DNA of 64,000 nt from JAGNNV01 sp031412915 (GCA_031412915.1 JANODX010000045.1:1-64000); one strand, 5' to 3'. Positions 37,546-47,305 are shown, counted from the first letter of the stretch. Notes: generated by a model not told the origin, from the sequence alone. Program-made: numbers and translations.

Positions 37546-38763
37546 CTAGGCGGGGTTCGCCGGGGCGGGGGTTTCTGGTTTTTGGGGTTGAGTGAGGCCG
37601 AGTGCGACCAGCCACATGAGAAGAAGCACGCTCATCGAGACCATGGGCGGCCACGACGGATCGAGATCGTAGACGAAACCGCCAATGAGAGGACCGATTA
37701 TATTGCCCAGGGACATGGCACTCTGGTTGATGCCGATCAACCGCCCCCGAGCAACCCCGGGCGCGTGAAACGTGAGCAGGGCGGCGGCGCAGGGCATGGC
37801 GATGCCGCCTCCGATCCCGGCCAGGGCCGAGCCCGCGGCCGCGGGGACGATGCGGGGGAAGAAGGCCATGATGAAGGTGCCGATCACGCGAAGGAGCCCC
37901 CCCACGATCACGCCTTTGGCTTCGCCGATTCTCTGCACCACCGGTCCGATGAGGCCTCCCTGCGTCGCGACCGTCACCAGGCCGACAAAGATGAACACCA
38001 CTCCGGTCGCGCGCTGGACCTGCTCGATCGGCCAGTCCGGCAGCACGACCTTGTCGACCCAGAGAATGAAGACCGAGTTGAAAGCGAAGACCGCAATCTG
38101 ACCAAGCAGCCCGATGGCCAGAAGCCGGGCGATCTGGGGATGGGAAATGATGTGCCGGGTCGAGCCCTCGGGAATCGGGACGGCTCCGGTCCGCTTCTCC
38201 GGCGGCAAGGACTCCTTCAGGAGAAAGGTCGAGAGCAGAATCGTGCCCGCCGAGGCGAGGGCGGCGCACCCGAAGGTAATGCGCGGACCGAAAGCGGCCG
38301 ACATGAACGCGCCAAAGGCCGGCCCGATTATGAAGCCCAGGCCGAAGGCGGCGATGATGAGACCCATGCCCTTGGCCCGGTCCTTCGCGGGTGTGATGTC
38401 GGTGAGATACGCCTGGGCCACCGAAATGTTGCCCCCGGTCAGGCCGTCCACCAGACGCGCCACCACCAGGTAGATCGGCGACTGCGCCACCGCGGTGAGG
38501 ATCGCTCCGGTGAGGGTCCCGAATTGTGAGGCGATCAGCACCGGTCGCCTCCCGATTCGGTCCGACAACCGGCCAAGGATGGGGGCGCCTATGAATTGGG
38601 CGGCAAAGAAGAGGCTGGTGAGCCCGGCGATCTGAATTCCCGAGAGCCTGAAGAAGCCTTCCGCATACACCGGGAGAACCGGAATGGTGATCCCCAGTCC
38701 GATGACGTCAACGAAGACTATGAGGAAGATCGGGAACTTGGCGGAACGGAAGAAGCTGGTCAT
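37546..38763 (-). CDS. MFS transporter (TetA-like drug/proton antiporter family)
   Basis: The product has 405 residues with twelve predicted TM helices. Motif A between TM2 and TM3 is 'GRLSDRIGRRPVL'. 'VVARLVDGLTGGNISVAQAYLTDI' matches motif C-like TetA features, and 'GPAFGAFMSAAFG' follows. It is likely an exporter of a small molecule, and substrate cannot be inferred. It is divergent from the Ser/Thr kinase gene, with 192 nt between the starts. Confidence 0.88.
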   Translation of the reverse strand: MTSFFRSAKFPIFLIVFVDVIGLGITIPVLPVYAEGFFRLSGIQIAGLTSLFFAAQFIGAPILGRLSDRIGRRPVLIASQFGTLTGAILTAVAQSPIYLVVARLVDGLTGGNISVAQAYLTDITPAKDRAKGMGLIIAAFGLGFIIGPAFGAFMSAAFGPRITFGCAALASAGTILLSTFLLKESLPPEKRTGAVPIPEGSTRHIISHPQIARLLAIGLLGQIAVFAFNSVFILWVDKVVLPDWPIEQVQRATGVVFIFVGLVTVATQGGLIGPVVQRIGEAKGVIVGGLLRVIGTFIMAFFPRIVPAAAGSALAGIGGGIAMPCAAALLTFHAPGVARGRLIGINQSAMSLGNIIGPLIGGFVYDLDPSWPPMVSMSVLLLMWLVALGLTQPQKPETPAPANPA

Positions 38764-38955
38764 CGCTCGGGGCTGGGCGGAGGCAGGCGGGAGGCGAAGC
38801 GTTCGGTCGAAGTCTCAGCCGCGCTTGCGCGCGGCCGCCGCCGAGGAGGTTACTGTGTCTTGGGTGCGTTTCTGAATTCCGCCGCCCGAGGTCCGCCTGA
38901 GAATTGGGGGTCATCGCGTATCCTAGAAGTTAGAACGCGCGTCCCGCGGTTACCG

Positions 38956-40476
<1,521 letters not shown>

Positions 40477-40513
40477 GACGCCGCGCGAACTGGCGCGACC
40501 GTGGTCCTCGGGA

Positions 40514-41314
40514 TCAAACGATCGGACGTTCCCGGGCCGCCATCTCTTCCGCGGCGATGATGGCCGCGGTTTCCTCGTCCGAAGGCGTATCGCGGACCGC
40601 CTCCAGGTCATTGACCAGGCGAGTGGCCGCCACCACGAACACGGGAACGGCCAGAACATTCATCAGGGGAAAGAGCAGCACGGAGGCCACCCCGAAGCCG
40701 AGGGTTTCGGGACGGAAGCGATGGTGGAAGGCCTGCCGCTCGAGGAAATCCATGCCGCGCCGGAGCAAGACCGCGTCCGTATTCTGAAAGGCCACGCGGT
40801 GCCCGGTGAAGGCGAGAGCGAGAAAGGGCCCGAGGAAAGGAACGAGGCCCAGGGCCATGGCCACCGGCGCACCGAGGGCGAAGTACGCCGCCGTCTTCGA
40901 CGATTGGACGATCTCCCAGCGCAGACCCTTGGAGCCGCGGACATTCAACCCGGATAGCTCCTCGACCTTCTGAGAAAGCTTTTCGAACAACGGACCGAGG
41001 AGAGCGAAGGCGAGGGCAAGAGCCACGATGGCTCCGGCGGCGAGACTCCCCGCCCAAAGCCCGGTCAACACCACGAACGCGAACCAGACCGGAATCGTCC
41101 GCAGGCCCTCTCCAAAGAGCGACTGCTGGACGCGGCCGGCCCAGAAGGCCCCCGAGAAGACGCCGATGAGAACGAACAGCGCAGCCATCAACAGAGGTGA
41201 AACCGCCACGGGCCACAGGCGCGGATTTCGCACGAGGAAGACCGCCCCGCCGGGAATGTAGGAGACGCCCGCGAGGAAACGGACGAGCGGCGTCAGGGAT
41301 CGGGGCGGAGGCAC
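40514..41314 (-). CDS. EI24/CysZ-type membrane protein
   Basis: The product has 266 residues with four to six TM segments, and a central soluble loop 'FEKLSQKVEELSG' typical of the EI24/CysZ fold. 'LGLVPFLGPFLALAFTGHRVAF' and 'LFPLMNVLAVPVFVVAATRL' follow. CysZ homologues conduct sulfate, but without cys genes nearby that role is only a possibility. It is convergent with the kinase gene. Confidence 0.82.
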   Translation of the reverse strand: MPPPRSLTPLVRFLAGVSYIPGGAVFLVRNPRLWPVAVSPLLMAALFVLIGVFSGAFWAGRVQQSLFGEGLRTIPVWFAFVVLTGLWAGSLAAGAIVALALAFALLGPLFEKLSQKVEELSGLNVRGSKGLRWEIVQSSKTAAYFALGAPVAMALGLVPFLGPFLALAFTGHRVAFQNTDAVLLRRGMDFLERQAFHHRFRPETLGFGVASVLLFPLMNVLAVPVFVVAATRLVNDLEAVRDTPSDEETAAIIAAEEMAARERPIV

Positions 41315-41342
41315 GGACTCCGAAGGCTAGCCGAAATTGTCG

Positions 41343-41471
41343 CGCATCGAATACGAGCTCGGCGACCCCCGGATGTACGGCGCCCTCACCGCCGCCTTTG
41401 CTCAAACGTTCGACGTAACTTCAGACGAGATCCTCGGCATCGGAACCAAGAAGCCCACGCCACGCGAATGA
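41343..41471 (+). pseudogene. Remnant of an Xre/HTH-type transcriptional regulator
   Basis: The frame 'RMYGALTAAFAQTFDVTSDEILGIG' followed by 'TKKPTPRE' and a stop matches the last helix of many Xre-family regulators ('LA..FGVSVDELLG'). The helix-turn-helix itself is missing and a stop codon lies just upstream, so this is a 5'-truncated relic at the left edge of the accessory island. Confidence 0.4.
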
Positions 41472-41536
41472 CCGACATCGCTGATTCCGGTCCCAAGGCG
41501 TGCTCGATACGGCCTGAGCACGCGATCGGCTCGGTT

Positions 41537-41806
41537 TCAGTCCGGCAGGCCGAGGAGGGCCGGCACCGAGAGATCCTCATCGAGCGCGGGCCAGTGGATC
41601 TCTTCTCCACCATCGACGAGTTGGTAGTTGCGCCGATCGGCATCGGAGGCGGTCTTGATCCTCGGGAGCCAGTCGAGAGGCACCGAGATCCCGCGGCCGT
41701 CTTCAAGGTGGAACACGATCGCGGTCGCGGTGAAATCGACCGAGGCGCAGCGCGGCTCACTGCTGATCAAAGTAGCCACGCCACCGTTCGAGGAATTCGT
41801 CTGCAT
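41537..41806 (-). CDS. DUF2442 domain protein (copy 1)
   Basis: The product has 89 residues from the ATG at 41806, a start shared with the second copy at 49435 (MQTNSSN). The DUF2442 core 'VDFTATAIVFHLEDGRGISV', 'PLDWLPRI', 'YQLVDGGEEIHWPALDEDLS' is intact. It overlaps the end of the DUF4160 gene by 50 nt in another frame. DUF4160/DUF2442 pairs are widespread and suspected of forming toxin-antitoxin-like modules, but the activity is unproven. This copy ends with 'LGLPD' and a TGA. Confidence 0.85.
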   Translation of the reverse strand: MQTNSSNGGVATLISSEPRCASVDFTATAIVFHLEDGRGISVPLDWLPRIKTASDADRRNYQLVDGGEEIHWPALDEDLSVPALLGLPD

Positions 41807-41996
41807 GTTCGCGGGTGAGTTCATGGGCGCGCCTCAGTTCGGCCCGGGTGAGACCGCGTGATTTCGAAAGCGAGACTGGGCCGAGCCAGAACTTCGCCTT
41901 GCCCGAGCCTTTGCGGACGTGGACATGGGGCGGTTCGCCGTTCTCGAGGCTGAAGAAATAGAAGCGAAAGCCCTCGGCGAGGAGCAGGGTTGGCAT
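41757..41996 (-). CDS. DUF4160 domain protein
   Basis: The product has 79 residues from the ATG at 41996. The DUF4160 core 'GFRFYFFSLENGEPPHVHV' and 'GKAKFWLGPVSL' and the helix 'LTREHADEFLERWRGYFDQ' are complete. It is the first gene of the DUF4160-DUF2442 pair. A promoter-like -10 (TACAAT) lies about 40 nt upstream, and an 84-bp palindromic element lies about 88 nt upstream. Confidence 0.85.
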   Translation of the reverse strand: MPTLLLAEGFRFYFFSLENGEPPHVHVRKGSGKAKFWLGPVSLSKSRGLTRAELRRAHELTREHADEFLERWRGYFDQQ

Positions 41997-42035
41997 CGAA
42001 TCAGGCGCGTCTCCATGGAGTCTTCCGTCGTTGGA

Positions 42036-42041
42036 ATTGTA
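42036..42041 (-). promoter_or_regulatory. -10-like element of the DUF4160-DUF2442 pair
   Basis: TACAAT on the minus strand, within a CGAAGNGTACAAT context that is shared with the DUF104 module (47121-47126). The predicted start of transcription lies about 33 nt before the ATG. The -35 element is weak. Confidence 0.45.
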
Positions 42042-42083
42042 CACTTCGCCCGCACCAGCGTCGGCGCCACAAACCACGCGGGA

Positions 42084-42167
42084 CCGCGCAGCGAATCGCT
42101 CGCGCTAGCGCTTGGGCCGGATTCACTCCAGCGAAGCGCCCTCACGATGCGGCGATTCGCGGAGCGG
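42084..42167. repeat. 84-bp palindromic element, copy 1
   Basis: Outer arms GCGAATCGC/GCGATTCGC enclose inner arms around a GCCGGA...CCAGCG loop, so the whole element can fold into one long imperfect hairpin. It is about 80% identical to 47223-47305. Both copies sit just upstream of a toxin-antitoxin-like module. Confidence 0.75.
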
Positions 42168-42846
42168 TGGGGAGGCCCGTGACAGCGGCCACCAACGAAA
42201 CATACAGGCCGCTGGCGCGGGCGTTGCCCGGAGCGAGCGCTTCAGGAAAGAAACGCCGAGGCCCACCACGCACCACGCGGCCCGAGAACACGGCACGCAC
42301 GAGCTGAGGGCGAGCGCGAAGCCTGGCCCTGGGCCACGCAGGAGCTCGCAGCACGGGCGCGACGACTGAAACCACGGACCACGAGCCACGCGAGGCCTCG
42401 GCCTCCGTTTTGACGACGCAGGCGCGCGGACAACGGGGGCGACGGCATGAAGCGCGCACAGACCACAGATGAGGCCTTGCGGCCCGAAGCCGCAAGGCCG
42501 ACCACGACGGCAAGGGCCGCGAAGCGGACCGCAGACGAAACGCGACCAGGCCTCGGGCGCGCAGCGCCTGAGGCCCACAGAACAAACGCAACTCTGCGCG
42601 CTTCATGACGGCGCACCAACGAGCGCGCGGCGCTTGCGGCCACGGCGGCGGCTCCCTGACCGACCACGAGAACAAACAGACAACGCGAGGGCGAGGCGTG
42701 CGTGTCCGAGAATGAATAGCGTTTATCGAAGCCGAGCCGCCAGAGAAAGCACGGCCGCCCAAGGATGTCGGAGGGCTCGGCTTCGATAAACGACGTTGGA
42801 CCAAGCCGCTGGTGACGACCCCGAGAGGGCGCTATGGGCTTTGATT
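42168..42846. other. Non-coding, hairpin-rich 0.68-kb stretch
   Basis: The open frames here are low-complexity shadows (Ala/Arg/Pro/Cys-rich). The plus strand alternates GC-rich stems with A/C-rich linkers. Examples are a perfect 11-bp hairpin at 42473-42499 (5-nt loop) and a 12-bp stem with one mismatch at 42549-42575 (3-nt loop). It could be a structured RNA, a decayed cassette array or a degenerate IS end. No known RNA family was recognised. Confidence 0.5.
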
Positions 42847-42870
42847 GTTCGATGCCGTCCACTGGACGGC
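42847..42870 (-). other. Candidate oriIS of the IS91-type element
   Basis: An 8-bp perfect stem around one base (42854-42870) is followed on the minus strand by a GAAC tetranucleotide (42847-42850), 193 nt downstream of the transposase stop. IS91-family oriIS ends carry a hairpin and abut GAAC or CAAG targets. Confidence 0.45.
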
Positions 42871-43063
42871 GCTCAACAGGTCCTTTGGTGATCGGGGAGG
42901 CTGGAGTAGTGCCGACGGATCAGTCTCGATCGATGCTTCAAGGGAGGCAGCATGGCGCCGGCAGAGTGGCGTGGCCATAGGGCGTGCCGCCGCTGCGATT
43001 TCGAGACGGACGGTCCGCATTCGATGGATCTTCCGGGTCTCGTCGTGGTCCTTTGGGTCTGCA

Positions 43064-44286
43064 TCATGCGGCGACTCGAAAGGGCGGTGGTCGCGGACGC
43101 TCCAACGGCTCAGGGATCATCGTGCCGGTCTTGCACTGGGGACATCGGGTCAGGTCAACACCGGTGAGATCGAGGACGACGTGCCTCCATTCCTTCTCGT
43201 CAGTAGCGTCTGCGCCGGCGTGATCCGACGGCTCTGGCACGCCGACACCCCTCGCGAGCGCCTTCCGAGCAAGGACAAGCCTGGTGCCGAGGCTGGGCGG
43301 AGCAACAGGCCGTAGTGCCGGATCTTCACGAAACCTTTGGGAAGGACGTGGAGGAGAAAGCGCCTTATGAATTCCTCGTGCTTGAGCGTCGCGCACTTGC
43401 CGTGCTTCGTGGAAAAACGCACCCCGTTCTCGTCGACGGCCTGAAGGCGAAAGTTCGAGATGCCGACCCGGTGGGTGTAGCGGCCGAGATACTTGTAGAC
43501 CCCCTCCGCGCCGCCGAAGGGACGCTTGGCGTAGACCACCCACTCCTTTCGGTAGAGCCTTTCCTTGAAGGCGGCCCAAACGTCGCCCTCGGTGAGTGCC
43601 GCAGACTGTCCACCGAATACGAGGTCGCCCTTGTCCCTGGCCCGGACGAGAGCGTCCATGAACTTCCCTCGGAACAGCCGGCTCATGACCTTGATCGGGA
43701 AGAGATAGCGTCCTCGATGGCGACTCACCCATTTCTCTTCGTCAAGGCTCAGACCACCGCCGGTGACGATGCAGTGGAGATGAGGATGGAAACTCAAATC
43801 GCGCGTCCAGGTGTGGAGCACGGCGGTGAGGCCCAAAAGCGCGCTCAAACGGGCCTCGTCGTGGGCAACTTCGAGCAGGGTCTTGGAAGCCGCTTCAAAG
43901 AGAAGATCGAAGATGCGGCTTGGGTTCTGGAGCGCCAGGGCGCGCAGCTCTCCGGGGAGAGTGAAGACGACGTGGAAGTAGTGGGTCTTCAAGATGCGCG
44001 CCATCTGCCGGTCGAGCCAATGGGCCTGGGCCAGGTTCTGGCACTTAGGGCAGTGTCGGTTGCGGCATGAGTTGTAGGCGTTGCGAGTGAAGTGGCACTG
44101 GTCGCACACATCGACGTGGCCGCCGAGCACGGCGGTGCGGCAGGTCTCGATGGCGCGCATCACGCGCGCCTGATCAGGGGTCAGAGCGTGGGTCGCTCGG
44201 TACTCCTGGCCGCGGGCGCGGAAGATCTCCGCGACCTCGAACCGGGGCCGCTCTGACCCCGAGACGGGGCAGGGCGACGTTTGCAA
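43064..44286 (-). pseudogene. IS91-family transposase, frameshifted near the C-terminus
   Basis: The N-terminal zinc knuckle ('CDQCHFTRNAYNSCRNRHCPKCQ'-type region), 'HYFHVVFTLPGEL', 'HPHLHCIVTGGG', 'LFRGKFMDAL' and 'YLGRYTHRVGISN' are typical of IS91 Y2 transposases. The reading frame breaks after 'IRHYGLL' at about 43302. Adding one base restores a coherent tail in the next frame, ending with a CPQCK zinc motif and a stop at 43064. It is probably inactive unless the missing base is an assembly error. The start is TTG at 44286. Confidence 0.85.
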
Positions 44287-44295
44287 GACGCCGCC

Positions 44296-45141
44296 TTAAC
44301 GCAGCACGTCCCCAGAAGGCGTGCCGAGCGCATCGAACGGACTCTTGATCGTAGCGAGACGCTCGCGGGCCACATGCAAGTAGCGCAGGGTGCTGTTGAT
44401 ATCGGCATGCCCGAGCAGGATCTGAATGGTGCGGACATCCGTGCCCATCTCGAGAAGATGCGTGGCGTAGGAGTGCCGGAGTATGTGAGGAAAGACCCGC
44501 TTCTTGATCTGGGCGGCTCTGCCCGCCCGGCGCAGAGCGGAACTGACCGAATCCCGCGTTATCGGCCGACCCGGAACGTCCCCAGGGAAAAGATACGGAG
44601 GCGCCGGCCGGAGGAGGCGCCAGTATTCACGCAGGACCCCCAGCAGTTTCTCCCCCAGAGGCAAGTCACGATCTCTGCCGCCCTTGCCCTTACGGACATG
44701 AAGGACCCCCCGAGTGGAGTCGATGTCCGTAACCAGGAGGTGCACCGCTTCGTCGACCCGGAGCCCTGTCGCGTACATGAGCGTGCACATCGTCCTGGGC
44801 CGGAGCGGCGTGATGCAGCTCAAGAGCTTTGCCACCTCCGACCCGCTCAGCACGTGGGGAAGGACCAACCCCGGCCTCCTCGGATGCTTCAGACAGGCGA
44901 CCGCCTCCGGTCTCCGGAGCGTGACCCGGTAGAGGAATTGGAGGCTGGCCAGGCACACCCCTTGAGTCGATGGGGCGACCCCCTCGTCCTTCACGAGGTG
45001 CAACAAGAAATCCCGGATCTCTCGCTCTCCCAACTTCAACGGGGAGCGACCCTGGTAGTGGTCTGAAAATCGCTGTGCGTATCGGAGGTAGCTCTCCTGG
45101 GTGATGGGAGCCAGCCCCCTCAACTTCATGTCGTCGGCCAT
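44296..45141 (-). CDS. Tyrosine recombinase/integrase
   Basis: The product has 281 residues from the ATG at 45141 (MADDMKLRGLAP). An N-terminal SAM-like DNA-binding domain ('LAPITQESYLRYAQRFSDHY') precedes the catalytic domain, which holds 'YATGLRVDEAVHL' (Arg I), 'HILRHSYATHLLE' (HxxR), 'LGHADINSTLRYLH' (His and the Tyr nucleophile). Such XerC-like genes accompany many IS91-group transposases and may act in resolution. It is separated from the transposase by 9 nt. Confidence 0.92.
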   Translation of the reverse strand: MADDMKLRGLAPITQESYLRYAQRFSDHYQGRSPLKLGEREIRDFLLHLVKDEGVAPSTQGVCLASLQFLYRVTLRRPEAVACLKHPRRPGLVLPHVLSGSEVAKLLSCITPLRPRTMCTLMYATGLRVDEAVHLLVTDIDSTRGVLHVRKGKGGRDRDLPLGEKLLGVLREYWRLLRPAPPYLFPGDVPGRPITRDSVSSALRRAGRAAQIKKRVFPHILRHSYATHLLEMGTDVRTIQILLGHADINSTLRYLHVARERLATIKSPFDALGTPSGDVLR

Positions 45142-45229
45142 GCGGTCGCTAAGTGCGTGTTCTCGGACATGCGCGGCTCGACCAGAGCAAACGGACCAAC
45201 GCGAACGCGACAGCACAACGTCGGCCGCG

Positions 45230-45264
45230 CCGTGGCTTTAACGACTACGGCTCGCGCAGCGAGC
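45230..45264. repeat. 35-bp hairpin repeat, copy A
   Basis: A CCGTGGC half followed by the 6-bp hairpin GCTCGC-GCA-GCGAGC. Copies B (47572-47605) and C (47800-47834) share the same design with loop GAA. It overlaps the 3' end of the small RING-like gene. Confidence 0.7.
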
Positions 45265-45436
45265 CCTCCTTCTGCATGGGCAGCTTGTTACAGGTGCCAC
45301 ACTCGGGGGCGGCCGGAACGCCGCCCCCAACGTGACTCCGATGGAAGAACCGTCCACATAGATGACAGAGCAAGGCATCTCTCTGTCGAACTTGGAGGTT
45401 GCAGACGACGCAGGTCGTCGGGACTATGAAATCCAT
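45245..45436 (-). CDS. Small RING/PHD-like zinc protein, candidate immunity gene of orphan tip 2
   Basis: The product has 63 residues. The ATG at 45436 has a good ribosome-binding site (GGAGG, 4 nt upstream) and lies 11 nt after the orphan Rhs tip. Four ligand pairs are present: C9/C12, C24/C27, H32/H35 and C46/C49. Their spacing (x2, x11, x2, x4, x2, x10, x2) matches a cross-brace zinc fold. 'LCHLCGRFFHRSHV' recalls prokaryotic RING domains. The C-terminal 'GSLREP' is encoded by the repeated hairpin, which suggests that the end of the gene was replaced. An immunity role is inferred only from position. Confidence 0.6.
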   Translation of the reverse strand: MDFIVPTTCVVCNLQVRQRDALLCHLCGRFFHRSHVGGGVPAAPECGTCNKLPMQKEGSLREP

Positions 45437-45447
45437 CGGGCCTCCAA

Positions 45448-46451
45448 TTAGAAACTGCCCACCGCGCACCCTCCACCAGTTGCAAGGAGCCAACTAGCTT
45501 CGATGGCACTCAAGGCAGCCAGCCCTCTCGCGGCAAGTTTGGCTGCATTGGCGGCAGATAGTTTGCCCGACTCTTCCAAGTAGACGATCCAGTCTGCTGG
45601 TCGGTCAATCCGCTGGCGGTACAGAGCCAAGATGTCCCTCCATGACCCAACTGCTCCCGTGGGAAACTCGTGGTCATAAAAAGGCAGCTGAAGAAATGCT
45701 GCCGCCAACAACGCCCGCGCGGCAAGATCGGTTCCGACCAACCTGCCACAGGCGCGGAATCTGTCCCTAAAACTGGCACTAAACAAATCGGCACCTGGAC
45801 TGCCGAAGCTCGTCTGACCACCGAACGGATTGTGAGTCTGGCTTGGGCCGTACGGTGGTTGCCCAGGGCTGCCGGGGCCAGGGTCGCCAGGGCCATTTGG
45901 GCCGTTGGGACCCTCGGGCCATCGGGTCCCGGAGGGTCGTCTGGGCCACCGCACCCCGAACGCTTTGCCTGTGCCCCAGCGCATGGATCTACGTTGTCAC
46001 TCCCAATATCGGGCCGGTTCTTTCGCCACTCGTCTCTCGCCTGACGCCGTGCATCCATTGCGGCTCTTCGACGGGCAAAAAACGCGCCGAAGTCGCTGGA
46101 GTCGTCGCACCAGCCGGAAAGGCCCCGCAGCATGCAGTCAGATTCGTCAGGGTCATCGCAGGTTCCAGTCTCGATCTCCAGCGAGGTGCATCCTGTGCCA
46201 TTCCCGTCTCCCTCGTCAGGGCCGAGGCCGGTCCGATCCGAGTAGAACGTCGGGTTTCCGAACCCGTATCGATAGGTGTTGGAATCCTCCTCAGCGGGAT
46301 CCGGGCTGAGAAACATTCCGAGACTGGGATCGTAGTACCGGGCATGTAGGTAAATGTTCGCTAAATCCGGGCCTGCTTGACCCGACCACGGCGCGCCCAG
46401 GAGGTCGGCCGGGGCGCCGAGCGACCGGGACCCGGAGGTCAAGCGGAGCAT
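45448..46451 (-). pseudogene. Orphan Rhs C-terminal tip 2 (frameshifted)
   Basis: The frame contains the end of the RHS core 'GPDLANIYLHARYYD' and 'LGMFLSPDPAEEDSNTYRY', followed by a Cys/Gly-rich variable region. At about 45.92 kb the plausible coding frame shifts by one base: the remainder 'GSPGADLFSASFRDRFRAC' to 'TGGGCAVGSF' lies in another frame and ends at 45448. There is no own rhs N-terminus and no obvious translation start apart from an ATG at 46451, 2 nt after the PIN pseudogene stop. It is probably silent. Confidence 0.7.
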
Positions 46452-46453
46452 GT

Positions 46454-46850
46454 CTACCCGAGGTGGATGACTTTGACGGCGCGGGCCCGATAGATGGACC
46501 GTCCAGGCTTCTCGAGAGTAAAGACTCGAGAGCACCGACCTGGTTCGCAGCAACTACGTGGAGGGAATCCAGGGCTTGGAGGCCATACGTCGAGGCCTCG
46601 TGGAGTGCGGCCTCGGTCAGGCCCTGCTCGTCGGCCCAAACCGTCACGCTCTCAAAGAAGCGCTCGTAGAAGGCGACCTCGTTCGTGCGCTTGTGGAACG
46701 CGGCTTGAGGAATAACCTCGAGTCTCAGGAAGGCGCTGGCTGCAAACGTCCGCCCTGAGTCGAGGAGGAGTGCCAAGGCTCGCTCGGAGCGTCCCTCCCA
46801 CCTCGGGCCGCGATGATGAGGACGCCAGCATCCACGTTAGGTCAGCGTCA
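46454..46850 (-). pseudogene. VapC/PIN-domain toxin pseudogene with three frameshifts
   Basis: Conserved PIN pieces lie in alternating frames. 'VDAGVLIIAARGG' (metal Asp) is in one frame. 'ALALLLDSGRTFAASAFLRL' to 'YGLQALDSLHVVAANQVGA' is in a second. The tail 'FTLEKPGRSIYRARAVKVIH' is in a third, ending at a stop at 46454. Breaks are near 46839, 46787 and 46537. The GTG at 46850 would overlap the DUF104 stop, the usual arrangement of a coupled pair. The toxin is therefore broken while the antitoxin gene is intact. Confidence 0.7.
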
Positions 46851-47099
46851 CTGGTCCGAAGCGCCCCCGTGGTCATAGCCACCACGGTTGGCGTGGACCT
46901 GCGCCAGGACCTCATCGTCATCGAGGAGAGGTATGCCCGAGGCCACGATGCGAGCTCGAATCGCTCTCAGGTCCTCCCCGAGCGTCGATTCGGCCGGCGT
47001 CTCCCCGGTGATCCGGACCCTCGTGTTCTCAGGAAGATCGAGCCGCGTCGTGGGCTTCAGGACTCCCGCCTCCCAAACTGCTTCGACCGCGATGCTCAT
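46848..47099 (-). CDS. DUF104-type antitoxin
   Basis: The product has 83 residues from the ATG at 47099, preceded by AAGGAG. 'VEAVWEAGVLKPTTRLDLPENTRVRITGE' type residues match the DUF104/AF2212-like beta-hairpin domain, and the C-terminal helix-rich part ('RAIRARIVASGIPLLDDDEV') is typical of VapB-like toxin-binding tails. It is paired with the PIN-domain pseudogene downstream. Confidence 0.85.
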   Translation of the reverse strand: MSIAVEAVWEAGVLKPTTRLDLPENTRVRITGETPAESTLGEDLRAIRARIVASGIPLLDDDEVLAQVHANRGGYDHGGASDQ

Positions 47100-47120
47100 G
47101 ATGACGCTCCTTCGCAAGCG

Positions 47121-47126
47121 ATTGTA
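47121..47126 (-). promoter_or_regulatory. -10-like element of the DUF104 gene
   Basis: TACAAT on the minus strand in the same CGAAGNGTACAAT context as upstream of the DUF4160 gene. The predicted leader is about 15 nt. Confidence 0.45.
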
Positions 47127-47222
47127 CTCTTCGGTGCCGCAACGCAACCCACGAAGGGGCTCGGACTCGCCCAGCGACAAGGATTGCGACGGGCCCGGTC
47201 CGTGCCTGGCAAACCTGAACGG

Positions 47223-47305
47223 CCGCGCAGCGAATCGCCTCCTCATGCGCTGAGCCGGATTTAATCCGGCGAAGCGCCCTCACGACGCCGCGATTCGCGG
47301 AACGG
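47223..47305. repeat. 84-bp palindromic element, copy 2
   Basis: It has the same outer arms as copy 1 (GCGAATCGC/GCGATTCGC). The inner arms are more perfect here: GCGCT/AGCGC and CCGGA/TCCGG around TTTAA. It lies about 124 nt upstream of the DUF104 start. Confidence 0.75.

Larger units (their letters stand above)
42847..45229 (-). mobile_element. IS91-type element with accessory tyrosine recombinase
   Basis: The unit consists of a tyrosine recombinase gene, a Y2-type transposase gene 9 nt downstream and the hairpin/GAAC end. The left limit (terIS) is set arbitrarily at the repeated palindrome beginning at 45230. No target duplication is expected for this rolling-circle family. One-ended events of such elements can mobilise the DNA beyond terIS, which here is the orphan Rhs cluster. 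Confidence 0.55.

Noticed and set aside
42084..42167. Integron attC site
   Set aside because: The length and palindromic form fit, but the conserved GTT core and a nearby integrase of the IntI type are not visible.
42123..42862. Cys/Arg/Pro-rich minus-strand frames in the 42.2-42.8 kb gap
   Set aside because: They are low-complexity and overlap each other in all frames. Hairpins explain the base composition better.
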